DNA of 44,269 nt from Alphaproteobacteria bacterium (GCA_024278055.1 JAJRTY010000022.1:1-44269), one strand, 5' to 3'; positions 32,301-42,152 are shown, numbered from the stretch's first letter. The notes: a model not told the origin generated them from the sequence alone. Program-made: numbers and translations.

Positions 32301-34334
32301 TTATGCGACCTTTACCTGAGACTTCTTAGATTGCTTTGGTCCGGCAATGGGTATGCGGATGAAAAATGTACTGCCAAGGAGTTTCCGGCTCTCAAAGCGC
32401 AGGGATCCATCGTGCAACTCCAGTAATTTCATTGACAGGTTGAGACCAATCCCGGTGCCGGGAATGCCGGTTGACGTTCTGGCGCGGAAGAAACGCTCGC
32501 CAATTCTGTCCTGTTCATCGTCGTCGATACCGACGCCCTCATCATGCACAGATACAACCACATTGCCGAATTCCGTATAGGCCTTGACTTTTATATCAGG
32601 GGCATCGGGGGAATATTTCTCCGCATTGGAAAGTAAATTGGCCAACACCTGTTCGAGCGCACCGGAATCAGCTTGAAGAAACTCGGGAATAGCATCGAAC
32701 TCGCAGGAGATGACATGGCTTTTGGCAATGTCCTGATGGCGCAAACACACATCCCTTATAACTTTTTCAATCTGGCAGGGTCCAATTTCAATATTGATTT
32801 TTCCCTCTTCCATTTTGGCAGTAGTAAGCACGCTTTCCATCAACCGTGTCATGCGTTGTACGGAATCCCTGATTTTACCGAATCTTTCCAGGGCATTTTC
32901 CGGTGACAGACTGTTTTTGCCTGTCAGTCTTATCAATCGTTGCGCCGTGCTGTCTATAATCGCCAGGGGCGTGCGAAACTCATGGCTGGCCATGGAAACA
33001 AACTGGCGCTGAAGTTCGTTTAGCTCTCTTTCCTTGCTCAGGGCTTTTTCCAGCTCCTTGGCTTTTCCTTTCAATTCCACGGTTGCCTTATCAACCATTT
33101 CCTGAAGGTGGTCGCGGTGGGCGATGAGTTCGTGTTCGGTTTTTTTTCTGTTGGTAATATCATGGCAGGCAATTAACAGCCTTTTCCTGCCATTAATCTC
33201 TACAAGTTCGCCGGATAACAGCACATCCAGCAAGCGCCCATGTTTCGTACACAGACAGGCTTCGATCCCGCGCGCCGCGCCTTCTTTGAGAATTTGGCGA
33301 ACAAAACGCTTTCGCATGGCTTTCTCCGGCCAGATACCGAGTTTCAGCGACGAGTTTTCCAGACCTTCCTTGTGAGAGTACCCAAGCATGGTCGACCAGG
33401 CATCATTGACTTCGATATGTTCACCGGTTTTCATATCGGAAATTGACATGGAGACAGGGCTTAAACGAAAGGCAATTGACACAGTCTCCCGGCTTTCAGC
33501 CAGGGCTTTTTCCGCCCGTCTGCGCTCGGTTATGTCTTCATGGGTACCGAGCCAGCCGCCACCGGCCATAGGCACCTGGATAGTTTCCACGAAACTGCCG
33601 TTTTGCAGTTCCTGAATCGTGGTTTTTGTTTTCTGTTTGTCGATTGCAGCCAGGCATTGCTGAATATATTTTCTGTGGGCAGCATCGGCGAAGATACCTC
33701 TTGCAATCCGGTAATCCACGATTTCGAACAGTGAGGTTCCGGGACGGGTCAATGCTGGCGGCAATTCATACATTTCGGCATAGCGGTTGTTGCAGACAAT
33801 AAGGCGCCGTTCGCTATCGAACATGCTCAATCCCTGCGACATGTTATTAATAGCGGCATTGAACTGCTCGTTTTTTGCCCTAAGTTCTGAATCTCGCCGG
33901 CGCAATTCATTGTTCTGAATAATCAGAATTTCTTCAGCCTGTTTTTGCGCACTGATATCAACAAAAACGCCGCGCAAAATTGCCTGCTCGTCAGGGCCTT
34001 CAGAAATACTGACGATTTTCCGTACCCAGCAAAATTCACCATTGGCCTGGACTATACGAAATTCGCATTCATAGTCTCGCCGGTTCCTCCAGGACATTTC
34101 GCAATATTTTAAGGCATCTTCAACATCATCGGGATGGACCAGCCTTAGCATAAACCCTTCCGCGTACCAGTCGTCGACCGGGTAGCCAAACAGCGATGAC
34201 TGGGGGCCCACATACAAAAATCTTTTTTTCAGCCAGTCAAATTCCCACGGAACAACATTCAGGGCTTCCAGCAATTGTTTATAGTTTTCAATGCTATGGC
34301 CATCAACACCTGGTGATGTTAGAGGGTTTTCCAT
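32301..34334 (-). CDS. Soluble PAS-domain sensor histidine kinase
   Basis: This 677-residue protein has no membrane helix. PAS 1 (about 18-130) is of the PAS_3 type with VRKIVSISEG. PAS 2 (about 155-270) has INNMSQGLSMFDSERRLIVCN and GGGWLGTHEDITERRRAE, a form common in alphaproteobacteria. PAS 3 spans about 285-400 and is followed by a coiled coil (400-445). The kinase core has His451 in SMASHEFRTPLAI, an N-box NLLSNAEKYS, and G-boxes DEGVGIDDD and GTGIGLNL. It lies just upstream of a receiver-only gene on the same strand. The signal is unknown; the PAS domains have no recognisable cofactor motif. Confidence 0.93.
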   Translation of the reverse strand: MENPLTSPGVDGHSIENYKQLLEALNVVPWEFDWLKKRFLYVGPQSSLFGYPVDDWYAEGFMLRLVHPDDVEDALKYCEMSWRNRRDYECEFRIVQANGEFCWVRKIVSISEGPDEQAILRGVFVDISAQKQAEEILIIQNNELRRRDSELRAKNEQFNAAINNMSQGLSMFDSERRLIVCNNRYAEMYELPPALTRPGTSLFEIVDYRIARGIFADAAHRKYIQQCLAAIDKQKTKTTIQELQNGSFVETIQVPMAGGGWLGTHEDITERRRAEKALAESRETVSIAFRLSPVSMSISDMKTGEHIEVNDAWSTMLGYSHKEGLENSSLKLGIWPEKAMRKRFVRQILKEGAARGIEACLCTKHGRLLDVLLSGELVEINGRKRLLIACHDITNRKKTEHELIAHRDHLQEMVDKATVELKGKAKELEKALSKERELNELQRQFVSMASHEFRTPLAIIDSTAQRLIRLTGKNSLSPENALERFGKIRDSVQRMTRLMESVLTTAKMEEGKINIEIGPCQIEKVIRDVCLRHQDIAKSHVISCEFDAIPEFLQADSGALEQVLANLLSNAEKYSPDAPDIKVKAYTEFGNVVVSVHDEGVGIDDDEQDRIGERFFRARTSTGIPGTGIGLNLSMKLLELHDGSLRFESRKLLGSTFFIRIPIAGPKQSKKSQVKVA

Positions 34335-34527
34335 GTTAATTTTTCTTTTCTACCTTTCCACGCAACCACTGAACAGTCACATTAATGTATAGCCTTGCCC
34401 TCCCCAGTATTGTGAAAACGAACCATTAACCCCCGGTCAGTATTCAAATCACATTATTGTTTTAGTCTGCGTTTGGTTTATTTTGTGCTAACGCAATCCA
34501 AACGCTGGGAATTTTCAGGAGGGGACT

Positions 34528-35697
34528 ATGTTAGATCAGGCCCGCACGCGCACGGCGGAGTTTCAATCAAGACTCAAGGATTGCGAGATCGATACAGCTA
34601 TCATCACCGATGAAAGCTCGATTGCTTATCTCGGTGGTTTTTGGGGCTATCTGTCGATCGAATTCGGCCGACCGACCTTTTTGATCATCCGTGCCGATAA
34701 AGCGCCAATAATTATCACGCCGCTGATGGAATCCGAGATGGTTGAGGCGATGACGTGGATTGAGAACATTGCCACCTGGGAAGATGCCGGGGCCAACGGC
34801 TGGCAGAAGGTGCTGGGCGACGCACTTGGGCAATCACCGGGATCTATCGGCGTTGAAGCAGGTGTCTTGCCGGCGATAGTGCGCAACTGGTTCGATGATC
34901 AGATGACGGGAGTGCCTTTGGGTGATATATCCGCTGTTCTGGGCGATATGCGGATGATCAAATCGCCTGAGGAAATTGCCATCATGCGCGAAGCCGGTGA
35001 CATTGCAGCTGCGATGATGACGGCAGCGGGAAACTCGCTTGCACAAGGGGTGCCGGAATATGAGTCCGCGTTAGCCGTCATCAATGCCGGGACGCGCAAA
35101 GCGGCCGGGTTTTTGACCGCTAAGGGCCTGGAGGCTTTCATCTCGCCGATGATCCATAATCTGCAAATCATGCAATCAGGGCGCGATACGTCTATGGTTC
35201 ATCGCCGGGCAAATGTCAGGGAATATGAAAAAGGTGATCCGGTTTATTTCTGCTTTTGCAATTTGGCGCAATTCAAACAGTATAAACTGGGCTTTGATCG
35301 TATGTTTTTTATCGCTCGCGCCTCTGATGAAGCCATTGCGGTTCAACAAGCGGCCATTGATGCCCAGCAGGCTGCTGTTGCTGCTATTCGCCCCGGTGTC
35401 TCAGCCGAATCTATTGCTGCGGCGGCTGATGAAATCTATCAGCAACGCGGCTATACAACCGGCTATCGTACCGGACGCTCCATCGGCATGTCTTATCTTG
35501 AAGCACCGGAGTTGAAGGCCGGGGATAAAACCATTTTACGCGCAGGCATGACATTTGCCGTTGATGGCGGCATTTCGGTTGACGGTAAATTGGGCGGGCG
35601 TATCGGCGATTCCATTGTGGTAACTGAAACCGGGGCTGAATACATCACGCATTATGACCGCACAATCCTGATTGCGGATGGAACTGCTTCATGCTGA
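34528..35697 (+). CDS. M24/creatinase-fold hydrolase lacking most metal ligands
   Basis: This 389-residue protein has the two-part creatinase/aminopeptidase P layout: a creatinase_N domain (about 1-130) and a pita-bread domain (about 145-385). The M24 metal set is mostly lost. Only the second Asp is kept (Asp257); the first Asp position reads FCFCN, the TGHGIG histidine is Arg317 (TGRSIG), the EPG glutamate is Asp346 (VDGG), and the RIED glutamate is Gly360 (RIGD). His225, at the position of the proton-shuttle His (creatinase His232 by my alignment from memory), is present. Metal-free creatinase-type hydrolysis is therefore more likely than peptidase activity. GGAGG precedes the ATG, and the next gene overlaps the stop by seven bases. 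Confidence 0.85.
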   Translation: MLDQARTRTAEFQSRLKDCEIDTAIITDESSIAYLGGFWGYLSIEFGRPTFLIIRADKAPIIITPLMESEMVEAMTWIENIATWEDAGANGWQKVLGDALGQSPGSIGVEAGVLPAIVRNWFDDQMTGVPLGDISAVLGDMRMIKSPEEIAIMREAGDIAAAMMTAAGNSLAQGVPEYESALAVINAGTRKAAGFLTAKGLEAFISPMIHNLQIMQSGRDTSMVHRRANVREYEKGDPVYFCFCNLAQFKQYKLGFDRMFFIARASDEAIAVQQAAIDAQQAAVAAIRPGVSAESIAAAADEIYQQRGYTTGYRTGRSIGMSYLEAPELKAGDKTILRAGMTFAVDGGISVDGKLGGRIGDSIVVTETGAEYITHYDRTILIADGTASC

Positions 35698-36473
35698 GTG
35701 GTGTGCTGCAAAGTGACGGCAGCGGATTAACGCCACAATTGCGACTGGAAAAGCTGGCGACAACACTCGAGGAAAAAGATCTTGATCTGATTGTTTGCCC
35801 TGAATTGTTCCTGTCTGGATACAATGTTGGCGATGCACTGCCGGAATTGGCGCAGGCCCCAGACAGTACGCTGTTAGAACAGGTTGCGGAAATTGCCCGT
35901 CGCCATCAAACCGCTATTGTTTACGGCTATCCTGAATGCGACGGCGGTTCGATTTTCAATGTTGCCGCATGTGTGTCTGCCCAGGGGAAAATAATTGCCA
36001 AACACCGCAAACTCATTTTACCGCCGGGATTTGAAGCGCAGGTTTTTAGTGCTGGCAGTAGCTTCACCGTGTTTGATATGGCCGGTTTTCGCTGTGGGAT
36101 TTTGATCTGCTTTGATGCTGAATTTCCCGAGGCCGTGCGCACACTGGCGCAGGCCGGGGCTCAATTGGTAATTGTTCCCACAGCACTAACGAAAGAATGG
36201 GAGGTTGTGGCTGAACGCGTAATGCCGACGCGAGCCTTCGAAAATGGCGTCTGGCTCATCTATGCCAATCACGCCGGCATTGAAAGCGGTACGCATTATC
36301 TTGGGCACAGTTGTATTATCTCGCCGGATGGAAAAGATGCCGCACGCGCTGGAACTGGCGAACAGGTTATTACAGCCAAACTCGATGTTGAAAGTGTCAC
36401 CGCAGCACAAAGGCGCATCCCCTATCTCAAAGACGTTGCTGATCTCAAAAACAGGCTGGCAACGCCGGATTAA
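35691..36473 (+). CDS. Nitrilase-superfamily carbon-nitrogen hydrolase
   Basis: This 260-residue enzyme has the Glu-Lys-Cys triad of the nitrilase superfamily: Glu38 in CPELFLSGY, Lys107 in KHRKLILPP, and Cys140 in LICFDAEFPE. Family members hydrolyse amides, carbamoyl compounds or nitriles. The ATG lies within the end of the preceding gene (overlap 35691-35697, ATGCTGA), so translation is coupled and the two enzymes probably act on consecutive steps. If the partner releases an amide, a carbamoyl compound or a urea-like group, this enzyme could complete its breakdown. The true substrate is unknown. Length is typical for an omega-amidase-like member. Confidence 0.92.
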   Translation: MLSGVLQSDGSGLTPQLRLEKLATTLEEKDLDLIVCPELFLSGYNVGDALPELAQAPDSTLLEQVAEIARRHQTAIVYGYPECDGGSIFNVAACVSAQGKIIAKHRKLILPPGFEAQVFSAGSSFTVFDMAGFRCGILICFDAEFPEAVRTLAQAGAQLVIVPTALTKEWEVVAERVMPTRAFENGVWLIYANHAGIESGTHYLGHSCIISPDGKDAARAGTGEQVITAKLDVESVTAAQRRIPYLKDVADLKNRLATPD

Positions 36474-36494
36474 GCCTCAGTGTCTGACCCGAAA

Positions 36495-36606
36495 GTCGCT
36501 TTCAGCGACATTTTAGTCCTGAAGCCAGCCCGCTCCCCCGGCCCAACCACCCGATAAGGTACCCTGAGGGGTGGTTGGGCCGGGGGAGCGGGCTGGCTTC
36601 AGGACT
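36495..36606. terminator. Tandem hairpins: small stem plus perfect 38-bp inverted repeat
   Basis: A 6-bp stem (36495-36500/36504-36509) followed by ATTTT precedes a perfect 38-bp inverted repeat (36515-36552 and 36569-36606) with a 16-base centre. The arms are G+C-rich (GCCAGCCCGCTCCCCCGGCC core). A shorter pair, GTCTGAC (36482-36488) and GTCAGAC (36612-36618), flanks it. TTTT follows the right arm. It lies between convergent genes and can act as a bidirectional terminator; its length is far beyond what a terminator needs. Confidence 0.75.
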
Positions 36607-36620
36607 TTTGAGTCAGACTC

Positions 36621-38579
36621 TCAGGTTTTCAGCGCTTCAAGATCCCTGAAAAGCTCCAGTGCTTGCGGGTTGGCCAGGGCTTCCCGGTTTTTGACCTCGC
36701 GCCCATGAACAATATCGCGAACGGCAAGTTCGGTTATTTTACCGGATTTGGTGCGCGGAATGTCTTCAACTGCAATGATTTTCGCCGGTACATGGCGCGG
36801 TGATGCCCCGGTACGTATCTGGGTTTTAAGTTTCCTGGTGAGTTCTTCGTCAAGCACTTCACCTTGCCGCAACACCACGAATAATATCACGCGGGTATCA
36901 TTGTCCCAGTCCTGGCCGATGGCGAGACAATCAACAAACTCAGGTAGTTTTTCCACTTGCGCATAAATCTCGGCGGTGCCGATGCGCACCCCGCCGGGGT
37001 TGAGAGTGGCATCCGAGCGGCCGTGGATGATGACACCGCCGTTTTCGGTCCACTGGGCATAATCGCCCTGCCACCAGATATTGTCATACTTGGCAAAGTA
37101 GGAATTGTGATACTTCTTGTTGCCGTCATCGCCCCAAAAGCCGATGGGCATTGAGGGAAACGGTTTTGTACACACCAGTTCACCCTTGTCGCATTCAAGC
37201 GGCTTGCCGTCGTCATCCCAGATTTCAACCGCCATGCCCAGGGCTTTTGCCTGAATTTCTCCACGATAGACCGGGGCGGTTGGATTACCGCAGACGAAAC
37301 ATGCCGCAATATCAGTGCCTCCGGAAATTGACGACAGGCAGACATCGGATTTTATGCTGGTATAGACGAATTCAAAGTTTTCCGGCGCCAGTGGCGAGCC
37401 GGTTGAAAGGATGGTGCGCAGTGAGGCAAGCGAATGCGAATTGCGCGGACGCAGGCCGGATTTATTAACCGCATCAATATATTTGGCCGAGGTGCCAAAG
37501 ACCTTCATTTGGTATTTATCGGCAAAATCAAACAGGACATTGGGGCCGGGATAAAACGGCGAGCCATCATAGAGCATTAATGTAGCACCCGATGCGAGGC
37601 CCGTTACCAGCCAGTTCCACATCATCCAGGTACACGTGGTGAAATAAAACAGGCGGTCGCCAGCATGTACATTCACATGCAGCTGGTGTTCTTTTTTATG
37701 CTGGAGCAGCATACCACCAACCGAATGAATGATGCATTTGGGCACGCCGGTGGTGCCGCTGGAAAACAGAATGTACAAGGGATGATCAAAGGGCAGTTGC
37801 GCGTATGTGATGGCCCCGGGCCGGTAATCCGCAATCAGGTCATTGAGGCTGACGGCCTTGTCTATTGTGGCGACAGCGTTTTCAAGATTACCGCCATAAG
37901 GGATAATGATGACTTTTTCCAGCGAGGTTATCCGATTGGTCACACCTTTAAGCTTGTCTGCAATATCAAAACTTTTGCCATTGTAATAATAACCATCGCA
38001 GGCAATCAGGATTTTGGGTGCAATCTGACCGAAGCGATCGACAATGCCCTGTTCGCCAAAATCAGGCGAGCACGATGACCACACCGCCCCCAGCGAGGTT
38101 GCCGCCAGCATGGCAGCGATGGTTTCGGGCATGTTGGGCATAACAGCCGCCACACGGTCGCCAACACCCAGCCCCAGATCTTTGAAAGAAGATGCAAGGC
38201 GTGAAACCAGATCGCGAAGCTGCGTCCAGCTATAAGTCTTTTCGACCTTGTCTTCGCCCCAGAAAATCAATGCCGGATGGTCGCCGTCTTTTACCAGCAG
38301 GTTTTCGGCGAAATTCAGTCTGGCGTCGGGGAAAAACCTCGCCCCGGGCATCTTGTCGCCATCAACCAAAATGCGTGTGCCCCGGGTCTCGGCAATTATG
38401 CCACAATAATCCCAGACCTCGCTCCAGAAATGTTCGGTACTCTGCGTCGAATAGCGGTGAAGCGCATCAAAACTGTCGAACCTGATGCCGCTGTTTTTTT
38501 CCAGTTTCAGTCTGAATGCCGTCAGATGTGACGCATCAACCTGCTGCGAACTGGGCCGCCACATAATTTTCGCTGCCAT
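36621..38579 (-). CDS. aacS: Acetoacetate-CoA ligase
   Basis: This 652-residue adenylate-forming enzyme activates acetoacetate with ATP and CoA to acetoacetyl-CoA. The AMP-binding motif is LFSSGTTGVPKCIIHSVGG. The acetoacetyl-CoA synthetase features include the N-terminal WRPSSQQVDASHLTAF, FPDARLNFAENLL, GAVWSSCSPDFG and the C-terminal lysine region GKITELAVRDI with IPRTKSGK. I chose the ATG at 38579, which has an AGGGACAGGA ribosome binding region, over the longer frame from 38618. In many alphaproteobacteria this enzyme recycles ketone bodies and polyhydroxybutyrate breakdown products. Its convergent neighbour is the amidase operon and its divergent neighbour is the AsmA gene. Confidence 0.94.
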   Translation of the reverse strand: MAAKIMWRPSSQQVDASHLTAFRLKLEKNSGIRFDSFDALHRYSTQSTEHFWSEVWDYCGIIAETRGTRILVDGDKMPGARFFPDARLNFAENLLVKDGDHPALIFWGEDKVEKTYSWTQLRDLVSRLASSFKDLGLGVGDRVAAVMPNMPETIAAMLAATSLGAVWSSCSPDFGEQGIVDRFGQIAPKILIACDGYYYNGKSFDIADKLKGVTNRITSLEKVIIIPYGGNLENAVATIDKAVSLNDLIADYRPGAITYAQLPFDHPLYILFSSGTTGVPKCIIHSVGGMLLQHKKEHQLHVNVHAGDRLFYFTTCTWMMWNWLVTGLASGATLMLYDGSPFYPGPNVLFDFADKYQMKVFGTSAKYIDAVNKSGLRPRNSHSLASLRTILSTGSPLAPENFEFVYTSIKSDVCLSSISGGTDIAACFVCGNPTAPVYRGEIQAKALGMAVEIWDDDGKPLECDKGELVCTKPFPSMPIGFWGDDGNKKYHNSYFAKYDNIWWQGDYAQWTENGGVIIHGRSDATLNPGGVRIGTAEIYAQVEKLPEFVDCLAIGQDWDNDTRVILFVVLRQGEVLDEELTRKLKTQIRTGASPRHVPAKIIAVEDIPRTKSGKITELAVRDIVHGREVKNREALANPQALELFRDLEALKT

Positions 38580-38776
38580 ATTCCTGTCCCTCTTTTCTGG
38601 CGGCCTATATTTCGGCACAATTGAACCTTACTGACTGTTTTATAGCCAATAATATATGGAAATCGCTGAAACGAGCCATACAAGAATTGTTTCTATACGT
38701 ATTTTTTCTCGTCGGATGAGTTCTTTTAGGTTACCTTAATCATTGTAAACTAACCCCTGATTCGACATTGAATTTT

Positions 38777-40762
38777 ATGAAACGTTTTATCCTTTTTATT
38801 TTTGTAGTCCTGCTGCTGATTGGTGGTGCCATTGCGGCATTGCCCTTTATTTTGTCTGCAGACATTATTCGTGAGCAAGTGACAGCTGCGGTCAAGTCTC
38901 AAACCGGCCGCGACCTGATTATTGATGGCGATGCATCTCTTTCTGTTTTGCCCAATATAGCGCTGAAAGTCGGCAAAGCGTCCCTGTCGAATACGGCTGA
39001 AATGGGCGGTGGAACTTTCGCGCAAATGGAAGAGTTCAGGGTAGGTCTGGAACTCATCCCCCTGTTAAGTGGCAAGATGCAGGTTTCCGGTCTGTCTTTA
39101 ACAAATCCGGTGATCCTGCTGAAACGCTCCAAATCAGGCGCTGTTAACTGGACCATGGGAAAGGCTGATGGCCAGGCTCAACCGGCACAACAGTCAGACG
39201 GCTCGGCATCCTTGCCGCTCAGGGATGTAAGCCTGGGTGATATTTCGATTGAAAATGGCACCCTCAGCTTTGTTGACGAACAGGCTGGCAGTGAAATGAA
39301 ATTTGAAAAAATAAATGTCAATCTGTCCCTGCCAAATCTTGAAAGCGTGCTCGAAGCCAATGGTTCGGTGACGTGGAACAGCAATGTGATTGAGGGAAAT
39401 TTTTCTCTTAAATCACCAAGCACTTTTTTGGCCGGGGAATCTTCACAGTTTTCCATCGATGTTCAATCAGATCTGATCACGACCCGGTTCAGCGGTCAAA
39501 TGGCCGTTTTGAAAGAAGGCATATCAGCGGAAGGGGATTTGAAATTCAACACAACCTCTGTGCGCAAGCTGGCAGCCTGGACAGGCTCGCCCCTGCCCAA
39601 GGGGCCGGGATTGCAGGGCCTGTCAGTTGAAGGCAGGTTGCAGGCAACGCCGGCGCTGATAACATTGAATGAAGCTGTTGTCGTTCTCGACAAAATGAAC
39701 AGCGAGGGCAATCTGGTGGTTAACCTGGCCGGCAAGCCCGTGAGCCTGCAGGCCACACTCGCCGTTGATGCCATAAATCTCAATGCCTATGCTGCGGGCG
39801 GCGGGACAAAGGGCTCTTCCAGCGGCAAGTGGGATAGTACACCGATTGATTTTTCCGCTCTGGGCAGCTTTGATGCCGACCTCAGATTATCGGCTGGTGC
39901 GATCAGTTACCAGTCCATCAAAATCGGTAAAAGCGCCCTTACCGTGTCGATTAAAGACCGCCTGTTGACAGCTAATCTGACTGAGTTACAGCTTTACAAG
40001 GGCATGACCAAGGGGCAAATTACCGTCAATGCACGTAATAAAACCCCGACCATAAGCGTCAAAACCAATGTTTCCAACGTTCAGGCACTGCCGCTGTTAC
40101 AGGATTTAAACGGCTTTGACTGGATAGACGGTCTCGCCAATATTAACCTGGATGTGGTTGCCAGCGGGCGTTCGCAAAGCCAGTTTGTGCAATCATTAAA
40201 AGGTAAGGCGGGGTTTTCCTTTGCCAATGGCGCTGTTCGCGGCATTAATATTGCGAAAATGATCCGCAACGTGAAAAACCTTAATCTGTCGGGCTGGTCG
40301 CGCGGTAAAGCGGAATCAACAGACTTCAGCAAGCTGGCTGCCTCTTTCACCATTAACAAGGGTCAGGCAGTGACCGGGGATCTCGCCATGATAGGTCCGT
40401 TGGTGCGCTTAACCGGGGCCGGAACAGTGAACCTGCCGGCGCAATCACTTGATTTCCGCCTTCAACCAAAGCTGGTCGGCTCCCTGGAGGGCCAGGGTGG
40501 TGATGTTGATTTGGCGGGTCTCGATATTCCGGTGATCGTTAAAGGTCCGTGGAGCAATCCCTCCATACGCCCGGATTTAAAAGGCCTGTTGCAGAACCCC
40601 GAGCAAGCCAAGAAAACCCTGAAGAAGCTTGGCAAGGCACTTAAGAAAACCAAGCCCAAGGATATCCTGAAAAACCTTCTGGGTGGCAATAATCAGCAAC
40701 CTGCTGACAATAGTGGCAGCAATGCAGGCGGTCTTTTGAACAATTTGCTTAAAAGCAATTGA
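38777..40762 (+). CDS. AsmA family envelope protein
   Basis: This 661-residue protein has one N-terminal membrane helix (residues 4-24) and a large periplasmic part, the AsmA layout. AsmA-like segments include the N-terminal QVTAAVKSQTGRDLIIDGDA and SVLPNIALKVGKASLSN, and the C-terminal TGAGTVNLPAQSLDFRLQPKLVG followed by IPVIVKGPWSNPSIRPDLKG. The end is Asn/Gly/Ser-rich. AsmA-like proteins are bridge-type lipid carriers between the membranes and influence outer-membrane composition. The ATG at 38777 is used; an earlier TTG three codons before is possible. It has a divergent promoter region shared with the acetoacetate-CoA ligase gene (38580-38776), where I saw no clear operator. Confidence 0.88.
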   Translation: MKRFILFIFVVLLLIGGAIAALPFILSADIIREQVTAAVKSQTGRDLIIDGDASLSVLPNIALKVGKASLSNTAEMGGGTFAQMEEFRVGLELIPLLSGKMQVSGLSLTNPVILLKRSKSGAVNWTMGKADGQAQPAQQSDGSASLPLRDVSLGDISIENGTLSFVDEQAGSEMKFEKINVNLSLPNLESVLEANGSVTWNSNVIEGNFSLKSPSTFLAGESSQFSIDVQSDLITTRFSGQMAVLKEGISAEGDLKFNTTSVRKLAAWTGSPLPKGPGLQGLSVEGRLQATPALITLNEAVVVLDKMNSEGNLVVNLAGKPVSLQATLAVDAINLNAYAAGGGTKGSSSGKWDSTPIDFSALGSFDADLRLSAGAISYQSIKIGKSALTVSIKDRLLTANLTELQLYKGMTKGQITVNARNKTPTISVKTNVSNVQALPLLQDLNGFDWIDGLANINLDVVASGRSQSQFVQSLKGKAGFSFANGAVRGINIAKMIRNVKNLNLSGWSRGKAESTDFSKLAASFTINKGQAVTGDLAMIGPLVRLTGAGTVNLPAQSLDFRLQPKLVGSLEGQGGDVDLAGLDIPVIVKGPWSNPSIRPDLKGLLQNPEQAKKTLKKLGKALKKTKPKDILKNLLGGNNQQPADNSGSNAGGLLNNLLKSN

Positions 40763-41036
40763 TTTATAATCATTGTTCAAATGCCGATGGATATTCTGAT
40801 GTTGATGGCTGGTATCAGCATGTCCGTTTTCAGCCGCAATACTGTCGTTTTTCGACAATATGTCGAGTAAATTAACATTTTCTGCATTTTTTAATTTCAA
40901 TCGCTGGTACCATCGCGTATCATGCTGGTATTCGGTGTCGATGACGCTGATTTTGGGAGGTTAATTCGCGAGAGTCCGGGCTATAAAAAATACGAATTTC
41001 CGGGGCGATTTCGAATAGTAAAAAAGACAGGGCTCT
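40763..41036 (+). promoter_or_regulatory. Intergenic region upstream of the polyamine-type ABC operon
   Basis: These 274 A+T-rich bases must hold the promoter of the ABC transporter operon and the end of the AsmA transcript. No convincing terminator, hexamer pair or repeat was found. An AGGG ribosome binding site precedes the ATG at 41037. Confidence 0.3.
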
Positions 41037-42152
41037 ATGTCAGACACACAGTCTATGGACGATCCGTTCGTTCGTTTCGAGAAGGTCCAGAAAAGTTACG
41101 ACGGGGAGATTTTAGTCGTAAAAGACCTTAACCTCGACATCGCAAAAGGTGAATTCCTGACGATGTTAGGCCCCTCTGGTTCGGGGAAAACCACATGCCT
41201 GATGATGCTGGCAGGGTTTGAAACCGCCACTCATGGTCAGATTTATCTGGGTAAGGACCCCATCAACGATGTGCCGCCGCACAAACGTGGCATTGGCATG
41301 GTTTTTCAAAACTATGCTCTGTTTCCCCATATGACCGTGGCGGAAAACCTGGCTTTCCCGCTCGAAGTGCGCAACATGAGCAAGAGCGATATTGAGGCCA
41401 AGGTGAAACGCGCGCTTGATATGGTTGAACTCGGCGCATTCGGCAATCGCATGCCGGCTCAACTTTCCGGTGGCCAACAGCAACGTGTAGCCGTGGCCCG
41501 GGCTTTGGTGTTTGAACCGGATCTCATCTTGATGGATGAGCCTTTGGGCGCACTCGACAAGCAGTTGCGCGAACAAATGCAATATGAAATCAAGCACATC
41601 CATAATCAACTGGGGGTGACAGTGGTTTATGTTACCCACGATCAGGCAGAAGCCCTGACTATGTCTGACCGGATAGCCGTTTTTAATGATGGCGTTATCC
41701 AGCAATTGTCCTCTCCCTCTGATCTGTATGAGCGCCCGCAAAACAGTTTTGTGGCCCAGTTCATTGGCGAAAACAACAAGTTGTCGGGCGAAATCAAAGC
41801 TATTTCTAATGACGTCTGCACTATCGAACTCAATGGCGGCGGCGGCACTGTAGATGCCCTGGCGATCAATGTCGGTAACAAAGGTGAGCAGACAACACTT
41901 TCACTGCGGCCCGAGCGGGTTGAAATCAATCCCGACAAAGGATCAGTACCCAATACACTAGAGGGGAAAATCGAAGAGCTGATTTATCTGGGAGATCATG
42001 TGCGTACCAGAATGTCGGTTAGCGGCAACAGTGAGTTTATTGTTAAAGTTCCCAACACCTATGGCCATAAATTGCTGAAAGAGGGAGAAACTGCAATTGT
42101 GGGCTGGATGACGGAAGACTGCAGGGCGCTTGATGCCCTGCCAGGCACTTGA
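41037..42152 (+). CDS. Polyamine-type ABC transporter ATP-binding protein (PotA-like)
   Basis: This 371-residue cytosolic ATPase energises the importer encoded by the next genes. Motifs: Walker A GPSGSGKT (45-52), Q-loop [12 protein letters not shown], signature LSGGQQQR (143-150), Walker B LILMDEP (163-169), and switch His201. After about residue 240 comes the TOBE_2 regulatory domain with [14 protein letters not shown]. It has the size and arrangement of PotA/PotG proteins of the spermidine/putrescine family. The gene order is ATPase, binding protein, permease, all on one strand. Confidence 0.95.
   Translation: MSDTQSMDDPFVRFEKVQKSYDGEILVVKDLNLDIAKGEFLTMLGPSGSGKTTCLMMLAGFETATHGQIYLGKDPINDVPPHKRGIGMVFQNYALFPHMTVAENLAFPLEVRNMSKSDIEAKVKRALDMVELGAFGNRMPAQLSGGQQQRVAVARALVFEPDLILMDEPLGALDKQLREQMQYEIKHIHNQLGVTVVYVTHDQAEALTMSDRIAVFNDGVIQQLSSPSDLYERPQNSFVAQFIGENNKLSGEIKAISNDVCTIELNGGGGTVDALAINVGNKGEQTTLSLRPERVEINPDKGSVPNTLEGKIEELIYLGDHVRTRMSVSGNSEFIVKVPNTYGHKLLKEGETAIVGWMTEDCRALDALPGT

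Noticed and set aside
38735-38755. CtrA-like box (TTAA-N7-TTAA) upstream of the AsmA gene
   Set aside because: Only the first half matches; the second half reads AAAC, so it is not a credible CtrA site.
40577-40900. Minus-strand ORF between the AsmA and ABC genes
   Set aside because: It largely mirrors the AsmA C-terminal coding sequence, has low-complexity content and no recognisable family or ribosome binding site.
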